Origin: Sepiola atlantica
Taxonomy: Eukaryota; Mollusca; Cephalopoda; Sepiida; Sepiolidae
Length of the DNA: 64,000 nt
Direction: 5' to 3'
Assembly (NCBI GenBank): GCA_963556195.1
Contig: OY744525.1
Span: 20,851,343 to 20,915,342, forward strand
Below are positions 10,225-23,206 of the stretch, one piece after another. Within the stretch, counting starts at the first letter, position 1; the number at the start of each line of letters is the position of its first letter. Made by a program: the position numbers and the translations under genes. The notes beneath the pieces were generated by a model. It did no database searches and had not been told where the DNA came from. It saw only the letters and a program-made list of their open reading frames with translations.

Positions 10225-10652
10225 AAAGTTTGGAGACAGTCAACAACCAAAGACAAGAAACTGTCAGTTACTCTGCATTATATCTGTTCCGATGGATACT
10301 GCACCCCATAGACTGGTATTGTCTTGTCCTTTCGGGTCTTTACGCCGGTCTATGGGATTGTCCTGTGCAGTTCTAGGAGGTCCACCCTCCCAGGCTTTGC
10401 CTCCCCTCTTTGGGGAGGAGTAAGTTAATTGCTTACTGCTTGAGGCGCCCCTACCGGGGAATGCCGACGGGGCTGCCCAGGCAATTTTTGATGGTCAGAG
10501 TGCTCACCTCTCGGGCGCTGGCTTTTCAACCCCCACTTTCCGACCCGACCTTGGGTCACATCTTACTTGTGGGAGTAGGATAAGACTGGCCTTGTGCCTA
10601 ACTCCTGGAGAGGAGTAAATAATACTCTGCATTGTTGACTGTCACCAAACTT
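10225..10652. repeat. Inverted repeat split by a SINE insertion
   Basis: AAAGTTTGG-AGACAGTCAACAA (10225-10247) and its complement at 10632-10652 differ at one position. The U2-headed SINE at 10280-10622 sits between them with a duplicated TACTCTGCATT, so the SINE landed inside an existing hairpin-forming repeat. Confidence 0.7.
10280..10622 (+). mobile_element. U2 snRNA-headed SINE, copy A (5' truncated, with TSD)
   Basis: The body is shared with 28.2, 28.7, 30.7 and 60.5 kb: a U2-like start (here only from ATATCTGTTC), then CTCCCCTCTTTGGGGAGGAG, GGGGCTGCCCAGGCA and a tail through CTCACCT..CGGGCGCTG to TAACTCCTGGAGAGGAG. An 11-bp direct repeat TACTCTGCATT (10269-10279 and 10623-10633) marks the insertion. 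The full U2 head is best seen in copy B. Confidence 0.75.
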
Positions 10653-10694
10653 AGATTTCTCTCTCTTTCTCTCTCATATATATATATATATATA

Positions 10695-10890
10695 ATTTAT
10701 TTGAAAACTATATGTTACATATGTCAGAATTGTACCGTGGTTTCATCCAGATGGGCTGACTTTAACATTTTTTTAAAAAGTCTATACTCATAGGGAATCG
10801 TCAGCATACTGACGCGAGAGTGATAAAAAAAGACAATGAGAAATGGCGTCTGAAATATGTAACATATAGTTTTCAAATAAATTATTTGTA
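10695..10890. repeat. TA-flanked inverted repeat with hammerhead-like core
   Basis: AATTTATTTGAAAACTATATGTTACATATG (10695-10724, arm) is repeated inverted at about 10853-10890. The minus strand between the arms holds a possible hammerhead (10723-10813). A (TA)n tract precedes the left arm. Confidence 0.7.
10723..10813 (-). ncRNA. Candidate hammerhead HH5, extended helix II
   Basis: Minus strand: CUGACGA (complement of 10798-10804), GAAAC (complement of 10740-10744), helix III ACC/GGU around two bases, cleavage base A. Helix I has GU/AC next to the core, an internal loop, then GUCAG pairing with CUGAC. Helix II closes only through UCC/GGA after a U.U mismatch and holds about 45 nt. Position 7 of the core is free, so CUGACGA is acceptable. 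The long, poorly paired helix II lowers confidence. Confidence 0.35.
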
Positions 10891-11162
10891 TCAGCTCTCA
10901 CCTTTCTGCGACCGAGCACTTTATTGATTTCTTTTCAATATAACTTGACACACACTAATACCACCAATATGAGGAGGAAGAAAAGAAAAAAAAAAGTATA
11001 AGACAGTCTCGCCTGACAAGGTTGTATAACAACGAAAATTCGCGAAAAAAAAAAAAAAATTATATAAATGAATTTTTCATTTAAAATTGCACGATTGTTG
11101 ATTTTCAAAATATTTCACTTTAATATATTCTTATCCATGCTTCAAAGATGTTGATTTCCTTA

Positions 11163-11163
<1 letters not shown>
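10891..11163. other. AT-rich spacer
   Basis: Nothing recognised beyond poly-A runs. Confidence 0.4.
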
Positions 11164-11209
<46 letters not shown>

Positions 11210-11602
11210 GAAGAGAAGGATGAAAGTAATCCGACGTGATGGGAAGATGAAAAAGGAAAACCAAAAAATGGATGTTTTTTATGTGTACATCAACGTTTCG
11301 TCTTTATTTATAAGACTTCATCAGGATGATAAAATAGAGAAAAAATGTCATGCAAGTACAGATACATATAGGGTAGAAATATTGGGAAAAATAGAATGAA
11401 ATAGTGGCCAACTGCTGGGTGGACGTCCGTATTTCCCAATATGTCTACCCTACATGTATCTGTACTTGCATGACATTTTTTCTCTATTTTATCATCCTGA
11501 TGAAGTCTTATAAATAAAGACGAAACGTTGATGTACACATAAAAAACATCCATTTTTTGGTTTTCCTTTTTCATCTTCCCATATATATATATATATATAT
11601 AT
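11164..11602. repeat. TA-flanked palindromic repeat P1-related (copy b)
   Basis: (TA)n at 11164-11208, left arm 11241 to about 11388, right arm about 11431-11580, (TA)n at 11581-11602. The right arm reads CTGATGAAGTCTT then AATAAAGACGAAAC then GTTGATG: a hammerhead-like core with an extra A between CUGAUGA and the GUCUU/AAGAC stem. Helix I next to the core does not pair well, so I treat it as decayed. The two 102- and 83-residue frames here are mirror translations of the arms. Confidence 0.75.
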
Positions 11603-12546
<944 letters not shown>

Positions 12547-12554
12547 AGAGAGAG

Positions 12555-12900
12555 ATAGTGTCCCTAATGATGCTGGCTTAAACATAGCTGAAAGGGAGAA
12601 GATAACGAAATACCAAGGTCTTATGTACAACATGAAAAAAACCCCTGGAATCTTAGGAAGATCTCCATCATTCCAGTAATCATAGGAGCAACCGGACTCA
12701 TGAAAAAGAATTTCAAAAACTATCTTGCGAATATACCCGGTGAACCAAGTGCAAGAGAGATACAAACACTTGCGCTTAAAGGGACGGTAAGAATCTTTAA
12801 AAAGATCTCTCGGTTGGAGTGTCTGAAATAGCGGGTGAATGTCTGGCATCTGTTAGGATGCTCCATCTCTAGCAAACACAAGAAGAAAAGAAAATTGAAA
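12555..12900 (+). pseudogene. Non-LTR retrotransposon C-terminal relic
   Basis: Plus-strand translation gives AEREKITKYQGLMYNMKK, then after a frameshift PVIIGATGLMKKNFKNYLA, NIPGEPSAREIQTLALKG and TVRIFKK. This matches, from memory, the segment after the reverse transcriptase in many animal LINEs (IPVVIGA.G...K...YL..IPG....E.Q..AL.GTARILR). The frameshift and absence of the RT palm mark it as dead. Adjacent microsatellites bound it on both sides. Confidence 0.6.
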
Positions 12901-12905
12901 AAAAG

Positions 12906-12907
<2 letters not shown>

Positions 12908-12958
<51 letters not shown>
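12908..12958. repeat. (TA)n microsatellite, target of a Helitron
   Basis: TA tract ending just before the TC start of the element at 12962. The same kind of tract resumes at 14001. Confidence 0.9.
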
Positions 12959-12961
12959 TTA

Positions 12962-13999
12962 TCTAATATATAAAGTAGAGACGCTTTTTCCCCTGTACCT
13001 TCTCGGAGTATAGGAAAATAACCACATACATCACAGGCTACTAAACTCACCATTATATTACACTTATTCACTCAAGCGTGTTTTAGTAAATTTGTTATTC
13101 TTTTTTCCCAGCTAACACTAAATATTACATTTGGCCCGCCATCTACGACTCTCCGACAAACCAACTCCATATAGGTGGTAGCAAAAACTTTTCTCCCTAA
13201 CAATTCTGTACTGTCACTACACTCATCGACACCGGGAACTAATAAACACAGTTTACTTTTCACAAAACACCCATTCTTATTTATTATTTGCCTGGTATTA
13301 ATTTACTACATAATATAAAGCAATACGCAAAGACTTAATGACCGCTCTCGTTCACTCCGATGATTTTCCGCGAATATCAGATTACGTTATTTCTAATTCT
13401 ACCTATGACTTCTATATTTATATTCATTCCGGAATTAAGCGAATGAAATTAACGAACACAGTTCCTGCAACATTTAATCATTCAACATGGCGGCTACAAT
13501 TTCTTGATGAATTAACTTCCTATTTAATTCAATAAGTGCCAAGATACTGGTAGACCCCAATACATTTACATTTTCAAAATCATACACCTTCAACACGCAT
13601 ATTATAGAAAACTTGCTCAAATCGATTTCTTTCATCAACTACAAATGACCTCAATCGTGTCATTGTTGACCTTTATATTTGGTCAGCAGAAGCTAAATTT
13701 TAACATAAAACGCATGCGAATAATCAAGCTTAAGTGAATTGGCCTATTTTCACATGTATTTTTCACCCAAAACCGTGGTGCAGTCGTTAAGAAGGCAGGT
13801 TTCATGATCGCCAGTTTTAGCGTTCGATCCCATTCTACTCTATCACTTTAAAAAATTTTTTTTAATTTAAAACATTTGCCAACACAGTAGACGGGGGGAG
13901 AGGGGGGGGAGAACAACAATAGGCCGTTTCCTTTTTTATTCGACGTCATGCAATAGGTAAGACTTTCTCCCGTGCAACGCCGGGCGACGGGTTCCGCTA

Positions 14000-14000
<1 letters not shown>
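12962..14000 (+). mobile_element. Non-autonomous Helitron, about 1.04 kb
   Basis: Starts TCTAATATATAAAG after an A and ends in a GC-rich hairpin region (CCCGTGCAACGCCGGGCGAC) followed by GGGTTCCGCTAG before a T. The TC start, 3' hairpin, CTAG end and A/T insertion site are Helitron hallmarks, and the element sits in the middle of a (TA)n tract. No Rep-helicase frame is present. A tRNA-like relic lies inside at 13780-13845. Confidence 0.6.
13780..13845 (+). repeat. tRNA-like relic inside the Helitron
   Basis: GTGGTGCAGTCGTTAAG resembles an A box and AGCGTTCGATCCCAT a B box at tRNA-like spacing. The acceptor ends do not pair, so this is a SINE head rather than a tRNA gene. Confidence 0.45.
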
Positions 14001-14039
<39 letters not shown>

Positions 14040-14559
14040 TCTTCCTTCTCCAGCTAACATCCTGTTTTACTCATTTAAAATGTTTCTTTCAGTTCTTCCG
14101 ACCAATTCCCCATTAAACATATACACGCACACGCACGACAATACTTACTCCTACAACTCATTTATTTCATACTTACTATTATCTCCCATTTATTTTGAAC
14201 ATTTTTGAATTTTTAATATAATCCCAATTTTATGCAGTTTCACATAAAAGTGTAAAGTGATTATATTTATGAGCCAAGGCGATCGTTGTTTTGTTTCACT
14301 TTTTTTCTTCAGATTTGCACTGATCCATAAATTGCTCAGCAAATCATGAGATGTACATTCAAGCCAATATGCATATATATATATATATTTTTTTCAAATG
14401 CGTCCGCGACGGTTGGTCACACTTCCATTATAAATAGTATTTTCATCACTATTGAACGGCTCCATCTTATTATAAATGCATCCACACATCTCTCTAAGAG
14501 GCTCTGTTTGTTGGTCGATGTGACATGTTTATGTTTAAAATAACATTAATTTTTCAGGT
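14001..14559. other. (TA)n then spacer
   Basis: (TA)n to 14033, then AT-rich sequence. At about 14462-14510 ATGCATCCACACATCTC followed by TAAGAGGCTCTG appears; its complement also flanks the satellite at 4146-4170, so it belongs to the satellite-bearing element. Confidence 0.5.
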
Positions 14560-16640
14560 TGAAATAGCATTTTCATCACAAAATGTGTAGATTATATTGA
14601 CTCATCCTTTTAAGGATACGTCCAAACATCTCTATAAGTCAGTCAGTCGGTCATGATCAAATTTGAAATAGCATTTTCCTGTGTCTGTCATATGTTTGTT
14701 GGAAATAGCATTGTTTGTGATCTACCGTACTTAAATTTGAAATAGCATTTTCTTGGTTCTGTTATACTTTAGTTCGAAATGACATTTTCTTTTGTCTGTC
14801 ACGCTCAACTTCGAAATAACATTTTCTTTCGTCTGTCACACTTAAGTTCGAAATAACATTTTCTTTTGTCTGTCACGCTTAAGTTCGAAATAACATTTTG
14901 TTTTGTCTGTCACACTTAAGTTCGAAATAACATTTTGTTTTGTCTGTCACACTTAAGTTCGAAATAACATTTTCTTTTGTCTGTCACGCTCAACTTCGAA
15001 ATAACATTTTCTTTTGTCTGTCACGCTTAAGTTCGAAATAACATTTTCTTTTGTCTGTCACACTTAAGTTCGAAATAACATTTTCTTTTGTCTGTCACGC
15101 TCAACTTCGAAATAACATTTTCTTTTGTCTGTCACGCTCAACTTCGAAATAACATTTTCTTTTGTCTGTCACGCTCAACTTCGAAATAACATTTTCTTTT
15201 GTCTGTCACGCTCAACTTCGAAATAACATTTTCTTTTGTCTGTCACGCTCAACTTCGAAATGACATTTTCTTTTGTCTGTCACGCTTAAGTTCGAAATAA
15301 CATTTTATTTTGTCTGTCACGCTTAAGTTCGAAATAACATTTTCTTTTGTCTGTCATGCTCAACTTCGAAATAACATTTTCTTTTGTCTGTCACACTCAA
15401 CTTCGAAATAACATTATCTTTTTTCTGTTACGCTCAACTTCGAAATAACATTTTCTTTTGTCTGTCACGCTTAAGTGCGAAATAAATATTTTCTTTTGTC
15501 TGTCACGCTTAAGTTCGAAATAACATTTTCTTTTGTCTGTCACACTTAAGTTCGAAATAACATTTTCTTTTGTCTGTCACGCTCAACTTCGAAATAACAT
15601 TTTCTTTTGTCTGTCACGCTCAACTTCGAAATAACATTTTCTTTTGTCTGTCACGCTCAACTTCGAAATAACATTTTCTTTTGTCTGTCACGCTCAACTT
15701 CGAAATAACATTTTCTTTTGTCTGTCACGCTCAACTTCAAAATGACATTTTCTTTTGTCTGTCACGCTTAAGTTCGAAATAACATTTTATTTTGTCTGTC
15801 ACGCTTAAGTTCGAAATAACATTTTATTTTGTCTGTCACGCTTAAGTTCGAAATAACATTTTCTTTTGTCTGTCATGCTCAACTTCGAAATAACATTTTC
15901 TTTTGTCTGTCACACTCAACTTCGAAATAACATTATCTTTTTTCTGTTACGCTCAACTTCGAAATAACATTTTCTTTTGTCTGTCACGCTTAAGTGCGAA
16001 ATAAATATTTTCTTTTGTCTGTCACGCTTAAGTTCGAAATAACATTTTCTTTTGTCTGTCACACTTAAGTTCGAAATAACATTTTCTTTTGTCTGTCACG
16101 CTCAACTTCGAAATAACATTTTCTTTTGTCTGTCACGCTCAACTTCGAAATAACATTTTCTTTTGTCTGTCACGCTCAACTTCGAAATAACATTTTCTTT
16201 TGTCTGTCACGCTCAACTTCGAAATAACATTTTCTTTTGTCTGTCACACTTAAGTTCGAAATAACATTTTCTTTTGTCTGTCACGCTCAACTTCGAAATA
16301 ACATTTTCTTTTGTCTGTCACACTCAACTTCGAAATAACATTTTCTTTTGTCTGTTACGCTCAACTTCGAAATAACATTTTCTTTTGTCTGTCACGCTTA
16401 AGTTCGAAATAACATTTACTTTTGTCTGTCACGCTTAAGTTCGAAATAACATTTTGTTTTGCCTGTTATGCTGAACTTCGAAATAACATTTTCTTTGGTC
16501 TGTCACACTCAACTTCGAAATAACATTTTCTATTGTCTGGCACGTTTAAGTTCGAAATAACGTTTTTTGTCTGTCACGCTTAAATTCGAAATGACATTTT
16601 TTTTGTCTGGCACGCTTAAATTCGAAATAGCTTTTCCATC
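14560..16640 (-). repeat. 37-bp satellite array, about 55 units, inverted relative to 2.2 kb
   Basis: Units read AACATTTTCTTTTGTCTGTC plus ACGCTCAACTTCGAAAT. Reverse-complemented they align with the 2.2-4.15-kb unit (ATTT.GAA.TT.AG..TGACAGAC..AAAA). Two unit variants (acattatctt; cttaagtgcga with a longer AAATAAATATT) recur exactly 519 bases apart, so part of the array was duplicated as a block of 14 units. Confidence 0.95.
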
Positions 16641-17047
16641 GCTAAAGATCAGATGGCCGCATCTTAAGAATGGTTTTGGTTTTGTTTTTCTTAATTTACA
16701 TTCTTTTACGCAATAATCTGCGTTTGGGTTTCATCTTAATTCCGTACCATTTTCTGCTGCCGAGCGCACTTCTACCCTCCATTATCAAAGAACGGACAAT
16801 GGACTCCTAACCATCAAACATTAACATGCAATTTTCAAAACAAATATTCGCAGCAAAAAGATAAAGCAGACGCTGAGGCGACTCCTTCAAAAAAAAAAGG
16901 AAAAAAAAGCAGCATCAGCTTTACACTTAATGGATGCTTTACATTGTATTTAACTTTTGCTTTTTTTTTACTTTCTTTTATTGACTGGTTTCAATATTAT
17001 TAGTGAGTTTTATTTTCACTGTCCCTGACTCCCTATCCAAACAAAAA

Positions 17048-17053
<6 letters not shown>
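16641..17053. other. Spacer
   Basis: No gene recognised; T-rich and A-rich runs. Confidence 0.4.
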
Positions 17054-17091
<38 letters not shown>

Positions 17092-17150
17092 AATATATTC
17101 AAGTTTTACTATATGTATATATATATATTGGAAATATATTCCATTTTTAC

Positions 17151-17212
<62 letters not shown>

Positions 17213-17458
17213 GAGATTTAGTGAATTAGAACAACAAGTCTATTATGGCATACGGTCGTTTCCAAAACATTCTGGAAATACTTTATTTCATTCTTTAATT
17301 TTTTAAAAACCAACAAAAGCTACTCCAAAACGTCTCTTCATCAGCGCCTTTAGCACCACATCTTACAGAAATTCACGGAAATATATATATATATATATAT
17401 AATATCACACATACAAACATATAAATATATTAATGCACATACAAACACATATTCTAAC

Positions 17459-17511
<53 letters not shown>

Positions 17512-17890
17512 CACACATGCAAAAATAAATATTTACAGATACAAGCACATAGTATATATAGTCACAGACAAACAAACATATATGTATATATTCACACATG
17601 TAAAAGCATATATATATATATATATATATATAAATACCCATACATAAAATCATACCACTACAAATCATATTCAATACAAAGTTTAACATATATATATATA
17701 TATATCTATATATATATATATGTTAAACTTTCGCATGGAGAAATATATATCTACATTGACACACCCATACAAATTATCATTATTCTATTCCTTTCCGGTT
17801 TTTATGGTTTAGCTTTTTAACTAAAATATTTTGCTTAATACAGGCCAATTCTCTAAACTCACACTACTGGAATATCACTTTGAGCAGAAT

Positions 17891-17954
<64 letters not shown>

Positions 17955-18048
17955 CTGTAAATATATGTTAAAAATGTTATTCAGTAAACAGATACATATT
18001 AAAGTACAAAGTATTAAATATATACATATGTGCATATACATGCATAAA
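17054..18048. repeat. Cluster of (TA)n and (CA)n tracts
   Basis: TA tracts at about 17054-17088, 17158-17208, 17469-17508, 17610-17632, 17695-17721, and a CA/TA compound tract at 17888-17950. TATATGTTAAACTTT motifs flank one tract in inverted order. Frames are IYIYIY-type and not genes. Confidence 0.85.
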
Positions 18049-19262
18049 TCTATACACATAAAGAAAATACAGTCGGCTTTTCAAAGTAAGACCCAAATAG
18101 CAATCCATCTGAAATTTCTATTTCATTCTGGCTAACCTATTTTTTCACCAGTTTCCTACTATGATCTTGAAACGAATATATTTTCAGTTCCGTTTTTTCC
18201 TGAAAATACTTATTTTCACGAAGCAAATTGTTAGGGTGGAGGCATACTTTTAAGGTGCCCGTGTCCATCAGCATAACACCAAACGATAGCATGATAATTA
18301 AATTATTTTTGAAAATAATGTTATAAAAAATTAATCTATAATTTGCTAAATAAAACTTTTTAAATATTACTTTACAAATTACGCTTTCTGTGCCATAGTT
18401 TTTCCTTCCCAGCAAACACAGTAATACTCATTCTCTGCAAACTGGCTTCAGCTTACTTTTACAAATGGCTGCCTAGGTGAATTTATACTTAAGCTAACCG
18501 GCTTAAAATCGACCAATTTTTTCTTGTTACTTCTTTTAAAATACAAGTTTTCTTATTTAACTTTTTAAGTTCTTATTCATTTCTTAATGCGACTTTAGAA
18601 AAACAAAAGTGTCTTCGTAGGAATTTAAAACCAGTGGAAAATAAATCACTGCCATAGATGTCCAATTAGTGATTAGAGTCAGAAGGGCAGATAACTCTGG
18701 TGTCGCTTTACAGTGCCACCTGTCGGTGAAAAAGCGACACCTACCGGCAAACCGGTGTAGTTATGTTTTGAAAGGAGGAGGTAACTGCTACAACTGCCAT
18801 GGATGTCCGATTAGTGATCAGCAATAACGAATCCATCCCCTACCTAAAAAGGAGCAGGTAACCCTCAAGACGATGAAGTCTTGATGACGACCCGAACAAA
18901 CCAAACACTATACTTTAATAGGAAGTGAGAAATAGGTTTTAGAATGGCGCCTTGGTCATCAGTATGACGAAACAATAACGAAAAACAACAACAACAAAAA
19001 AGGTTGCCACTTTCAATTCTTAAGACTTTTATTTAATCAAATCTATTAGTGTGCATTAATTACATTTAAAAAGGAGCCGTGCGGGCAGGTCAGCTTTAAT
19101 AAAAAAATATTTAAAAGAAATTCGAGCAAAAAAAACTGTCAAACTTTGGGGAGGTAGTATCTGTTTTGTTATCATGAAATCATCCACCCGAGAACTACCT
19201 GCTCCTTGGAGGGGATATAAAAGTATAAATTTTCCTGGGCAACGGCAGGTCGGGACAGCTAG
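18049..19262 (+). mobile_element. Non-autonomous Helitron, about 1.2 kb
   Basis: Starts TCTATACACATAAAG, very like the start of the 12962 element, and ends CCTGGGCAACGGCAGG (4-bp stem hairpin) then TCGGGACAGCTAG before T. Inside are two direct copies of ACTGCCAT.GATGTCC.ATT (about 18650 and 18797) and a hairpin GTGTCGCTTT/AAAGCGACAC at 18699-18739. No long frame. Confidence 0.55.
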
Positions 19263-20344
19263 TGTTTATATAAATTCATGCACATATATATATATATATA
19301 TATTATTGTCCCAAGCAAACATCTCTAGCTATCTATATATAATTTGAAACCTGTGTATATTCATATCTCAAGAATTTAATCATTTTAACTCTCTATTGGT
19401 AGTAGCTATGTTTGCATATATATATATAGATATATATATATATGTGTATAAGATTGTAAATAAAATTAAATGGCAGGCTGTACATCAATATATTAATACG
19501 TGTAATCACGACCATATATATATATATATTAATACCTACCGTTTTCTGTATTAGCATGTCAACAAAAATTGTTACGCCCATATAGTAGCCACCTACGAAA
19601 GACATACATTTCAACAGATTGAGGATGATGGTAAGGGTTAGACAGACGGGAGAGATGAAAAAACGAGTAATTCACATGTGTTGATGTGTGGGAGACGCTG
19701 AGAAAGAGCGTGTTATATCAGTTGAAAGAAAGAGAGAACGAGCGACACATTAGTTAACAGTAAGAGAAACAAAGACAATGAGAGAATGATCAAATTACAC
19801 TTAGGTTATATTGGCTTTTATCTCTTTTATTGTTGTTGTTGTTTTAAGAATTTAATTAAAATAATCAAAATATATAATAATAATAATTAATTAATAATAA
19901 AGTGAAAGAAATAGTTATGTTTCAGAGAGTGAAGTGATTAGCAGGCTAAACTAGAGATCCTTTACTAGTGAGTTCAAGCATTTCTGAGTAATACATACTT
20001 CTAGACCTTTGGCAGATGTGGTTTAAGTTTAAACTAAGTAATGTTGAGGTTTAGGGCATGACATTAAACTGCTGTGCGCACCCTTGGGTAAGTGTTCGTC
20101 CTGCAACTATCTCACCAAAATTTATATTTCCCAAGTGTTCCTACCTTTCATTTCTGTCTACCCTATTGCCCAACCCTCAAGCAAAACTATTCAACCTCTC
20201 TTTACTCCCTGATCATGACAGAAAACTGCATCCAGTTGGAGACCCCCAATTTAAGACCTTTGGAGGTTATGGAGTCACCTCTTAGTTACTATTACTTCCA
20301 TATCCAAAGTAGTTCTACTTGGCAGGGTTCTATCAATGGGGTAA
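19263..20344. other. AT-rich spacer with TA tracts
   Basis: Short (TA)n at about 19284-19303 and 19421-19442. No gene recognised. Confidence 0.4.
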
Positions 20345-20840
20345 ATAGAATCTATCATTTATAGACTATTATTCATTTACAAAATATACACCCACAAAAT
20401 ATTTATTTACAAAATGTACACCCACAAACTATTCATTTACAAAATATACACCCACAAACTATTCATATACAAAATATACACTCACAAACTATTCATTTAC
20501 AAAATATACACCCACAAACTATTCATTTACAAAATGTACACCAACAAACTATTCATTTACAAAATATACAGCCACAAACTATTCATTACAAAATATACAC
20601 CCACAAACTATTCATTTACAAAATATGCACCCACAAACTATTCATATGTAAAATATACACCCACAAACTATTCATATACAAAATATACACCCACAAACTA
20701 TTCATATACAAAATATACACCCTTAAACTATTCATTTACGAAATATACAGCCACAAAATATTCATTTACAAAATATACATTTACAAAATATACACCCATA
20801 AACTATTCATTTACGAAACATACATTTACAATTGATAGGA
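20345..20840 (+). repeat. 30-bp minisatellite, about 16 units
   Basis: Unit ATTCATTTACAAAATATACA plus CCCACAAACT. Because 30 is a multiple of 3, one frame stays open for 158 residues (20414-20890) with a YTHKLFIYKI period, then shifts register after a one-base loss. No start context or homology supports translation. Confidence 0.9.
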
Positions 20841-21779
20841 ACCCATACATTTACAGCATGAATAAATATTTTAAGATATTAATAACTTGAAACTGCAAAA
20901 ACTTTTACCAAAATGACGGATTCAATATTAAATAACTTGAAAAACGTTGATATGCCATAAAATAAATCAAGTGTTTCATTTTTAATACAGACTTATAATC
21001 TGTCAAAGACGGGATCATTTTGTGGATCTGAAATCCTTCTTTTATTCAAAGTGTGTTTATATTAATTTACGATAATCCTAAAAAATTGCGCTTTTTTTTT
21101 TTCAATTCTACAAATTTTTCTCTCATCCAAAATTGTGAATTTTGTTACATAATGTTTGAATGGAAAAGTTTGAGTGACACCTATGGGTTAGAAGTGACCC
21201 CCAGACCGGAAGTCGATGAAACCGCGTAATTTCGAGATAGAGATCTTCTGGCGAAATTTCAAGGAGAGTGGGCACGGTCTTCAACAGGGGTCGGTAAGTG
21301 CTCAATATAACTAGGTGTAATGAGACATGTATCTGTCTGTCTGTCTTTCTTTCTCGCTCTATCTCCCTCTCTCCCTCTCTCTTATGCTACGAATGTGGTC
21401 CATCTCCCTGTTCTTCTCTTTATAATAGACCCTCTTTTATAAATTAACATCAGCATCCGAGTGGTTTTGTCATCAGACGAATAGAACCTGAGTTCCGGAC
21501 TGGTGTATAATCGTATATACAAGCATCGGTAATTAAAAATATAACACTTTGAAAGAGACACGGAGTCAATAATTAACTTACAATTTTTCTTTATTTTTCC
21601 ACAAATAAATAAATCCCCCCCCCCCCCAAAAAAAAAAAGAAGTTATTTCCGTCATAGGTTTCATCGCTCAGCACGGAACGGCTATGTTAGAAATATCTCT
21701 CACAAAACTCTAACCAGTGTAAGCAAAAAGAGCCATTTTGAAATTAGCCTTGAGTTAAATAACAGTTAGGAGTGAATCA
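20841..21779. other. Spacer
   Basis: No gene recognised. CT-rich tract at about 21331-21380 and C/A runs at about 21617-21640. Confidence 0.4.
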
Positions 21780-22310
21780 AGTAAATTCAGGGAACTTCTA
21801 CCATTATTAACCAGCATAGTGTTACCACCATCGACCAAAGGAAGAGTCTATCAGGCATGTGTACGCAGTGTGATGATCTATGAAAGTGAAACCTGACCAA
21901 TGATAGTTGAGGACATGCGTTGCATGGAGAGAAATGATATGAGAATGATGCTATAAATGTGTAATGTGAGTCTTAAAGACAAGCTTAGATCTGATGACCT
22001 CAGAGGAAGATTAAATCTAGACAGTATAGGGAGATGTGTGCAGAGCAGGAGACTTCGATGTTATGTCCACGTTGAAAGAATGGATGAGAGTTCTTGGGTT
22101 AGTAGATGTAGAACAGTTGAGGTAGCAGGGTCAGTTGATAGGGGAAGGCTAAGGAAAACATGGCAGGAAGTGATAAGGATAGATTTGAGATAAAGATGAA
22201 TAAATAAAGACCCGGCGAGAAACAGGTTAGTTTAGAAGTGACTTTCTAAAAGCCGTTCGATGCATGTCAACATGTAAAATGGACGTTAAACCGAATAGAT
22301 GAATGATGAT
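21780..22310 (+). pseudogene. LINE (RTE/Jockey-like) C-terminal end with 3' tail
   Basis: The translation GRVYQACVRSVMIYESET, stop, EDMRCMERNDMRMML, stop, then MCNVSLKDKLRSDDL and RRLRCYVHVERMDESSW, SVDRGRLRKTWQEVI is the well-known tail of animal LINE polyproteins (Y.SE.W, RMIRWMC.V.L.D, RLRW.GHVER.D...W, GR.RKTW). Two stops show decay. The 3' tail (GACGTTAAACCGAATAGATG, then GATGAT) is repeated on the minus strand at 56497-56700. Confidence 0.8.
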
Positions 22311-23198
22311 AATTGAAAAAAATTAAATCAAACATAGTTTTTGTCAAAAAACGTTCAATGTAATGCTTTTATGTGATAAGATGTTTTGAAATAGTGCAGA
22401 GTGGAATTCTTCAGGATCAGCTGAAAGTTAATATTAAGTGGTGAATTTATCCAAATGAATAAAAGCGACATTCCTTTTCATTTATTACTCCTATATCACC
22501 ATCAAAACGTGTTAGTGCTATTTAAAGCGATAATACAAAATAATATTTTTAAATACTGTATATATATATCGTAAAGATGAAAAGCATAAAGAATACTTTC
22601 CATGCCTAATTTGCATAACTATTGTTTAAACACTTCATAATTAATCGATGTTTGGTGTTATTCATTCGTAATTTTATCGTTCTGTTTATTCCATATACAT
22701 GCAATATTTTTTGTCCATATTAACAGTAATTAATTAAAGTAATGTGATACAAAAAGGATAAATTATTAAATATTCCTTTAAATATTTGCAGCAGAAGTAA
22801 TTTAAGAGACTCGAGGCATAAGAAATAGTTCTGAAAGGGAAAAGAATGACTGATTCCCCCCCCTCTCTCTCTCTCTCTCTCATAAGCGACACCATATAGA
22901 GGAACGCGAAAGCGTGTCTGACTGCTTCCTCCCGTTAGCGATCAACATTACATCTTTTTAAATTGTTTTTAATAAATAAAACACACACGCAGAGCGAATT
23001 GATTTCCTCTTTCTGTTCATGTCTTCGCGGTTTTATTAAAATGGTCGAAATTACCAAAATGTAAATATACGTGCTTACAACAAACTTATGAATGAAATGT
23101 TTAACATTTAACACTTTGGTTTTAAGTATTTCGAGTAGCGAACTTTGCGAAGCGATAGCGAGCTTATTTTTTCGAAAGTATGCTTCATTTCAGAAGTA
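22311..23198. other. AT-rich spacer
   Basis: Contains a CT tract at about 22855-22880. No gene recognised. Confidence 0.4.
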
Positions 23199-23206
23199 AA
23201 ATATTG

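Noticed and set aside
17221..17360. Hammerhead on the minus strand at GCTGATGAAGAGACG
   Set aside because: CUGAUGA is present, but no correctly placed GAAAC strand with a pairable helix II was found.
20414..20890. 158-residue open frame with a 10-residue period
   Set aside because: It is the translation of a 30-bp tandem repeat; the frame is open because the unit is a multiple of 3, and no homology or start context supports it.
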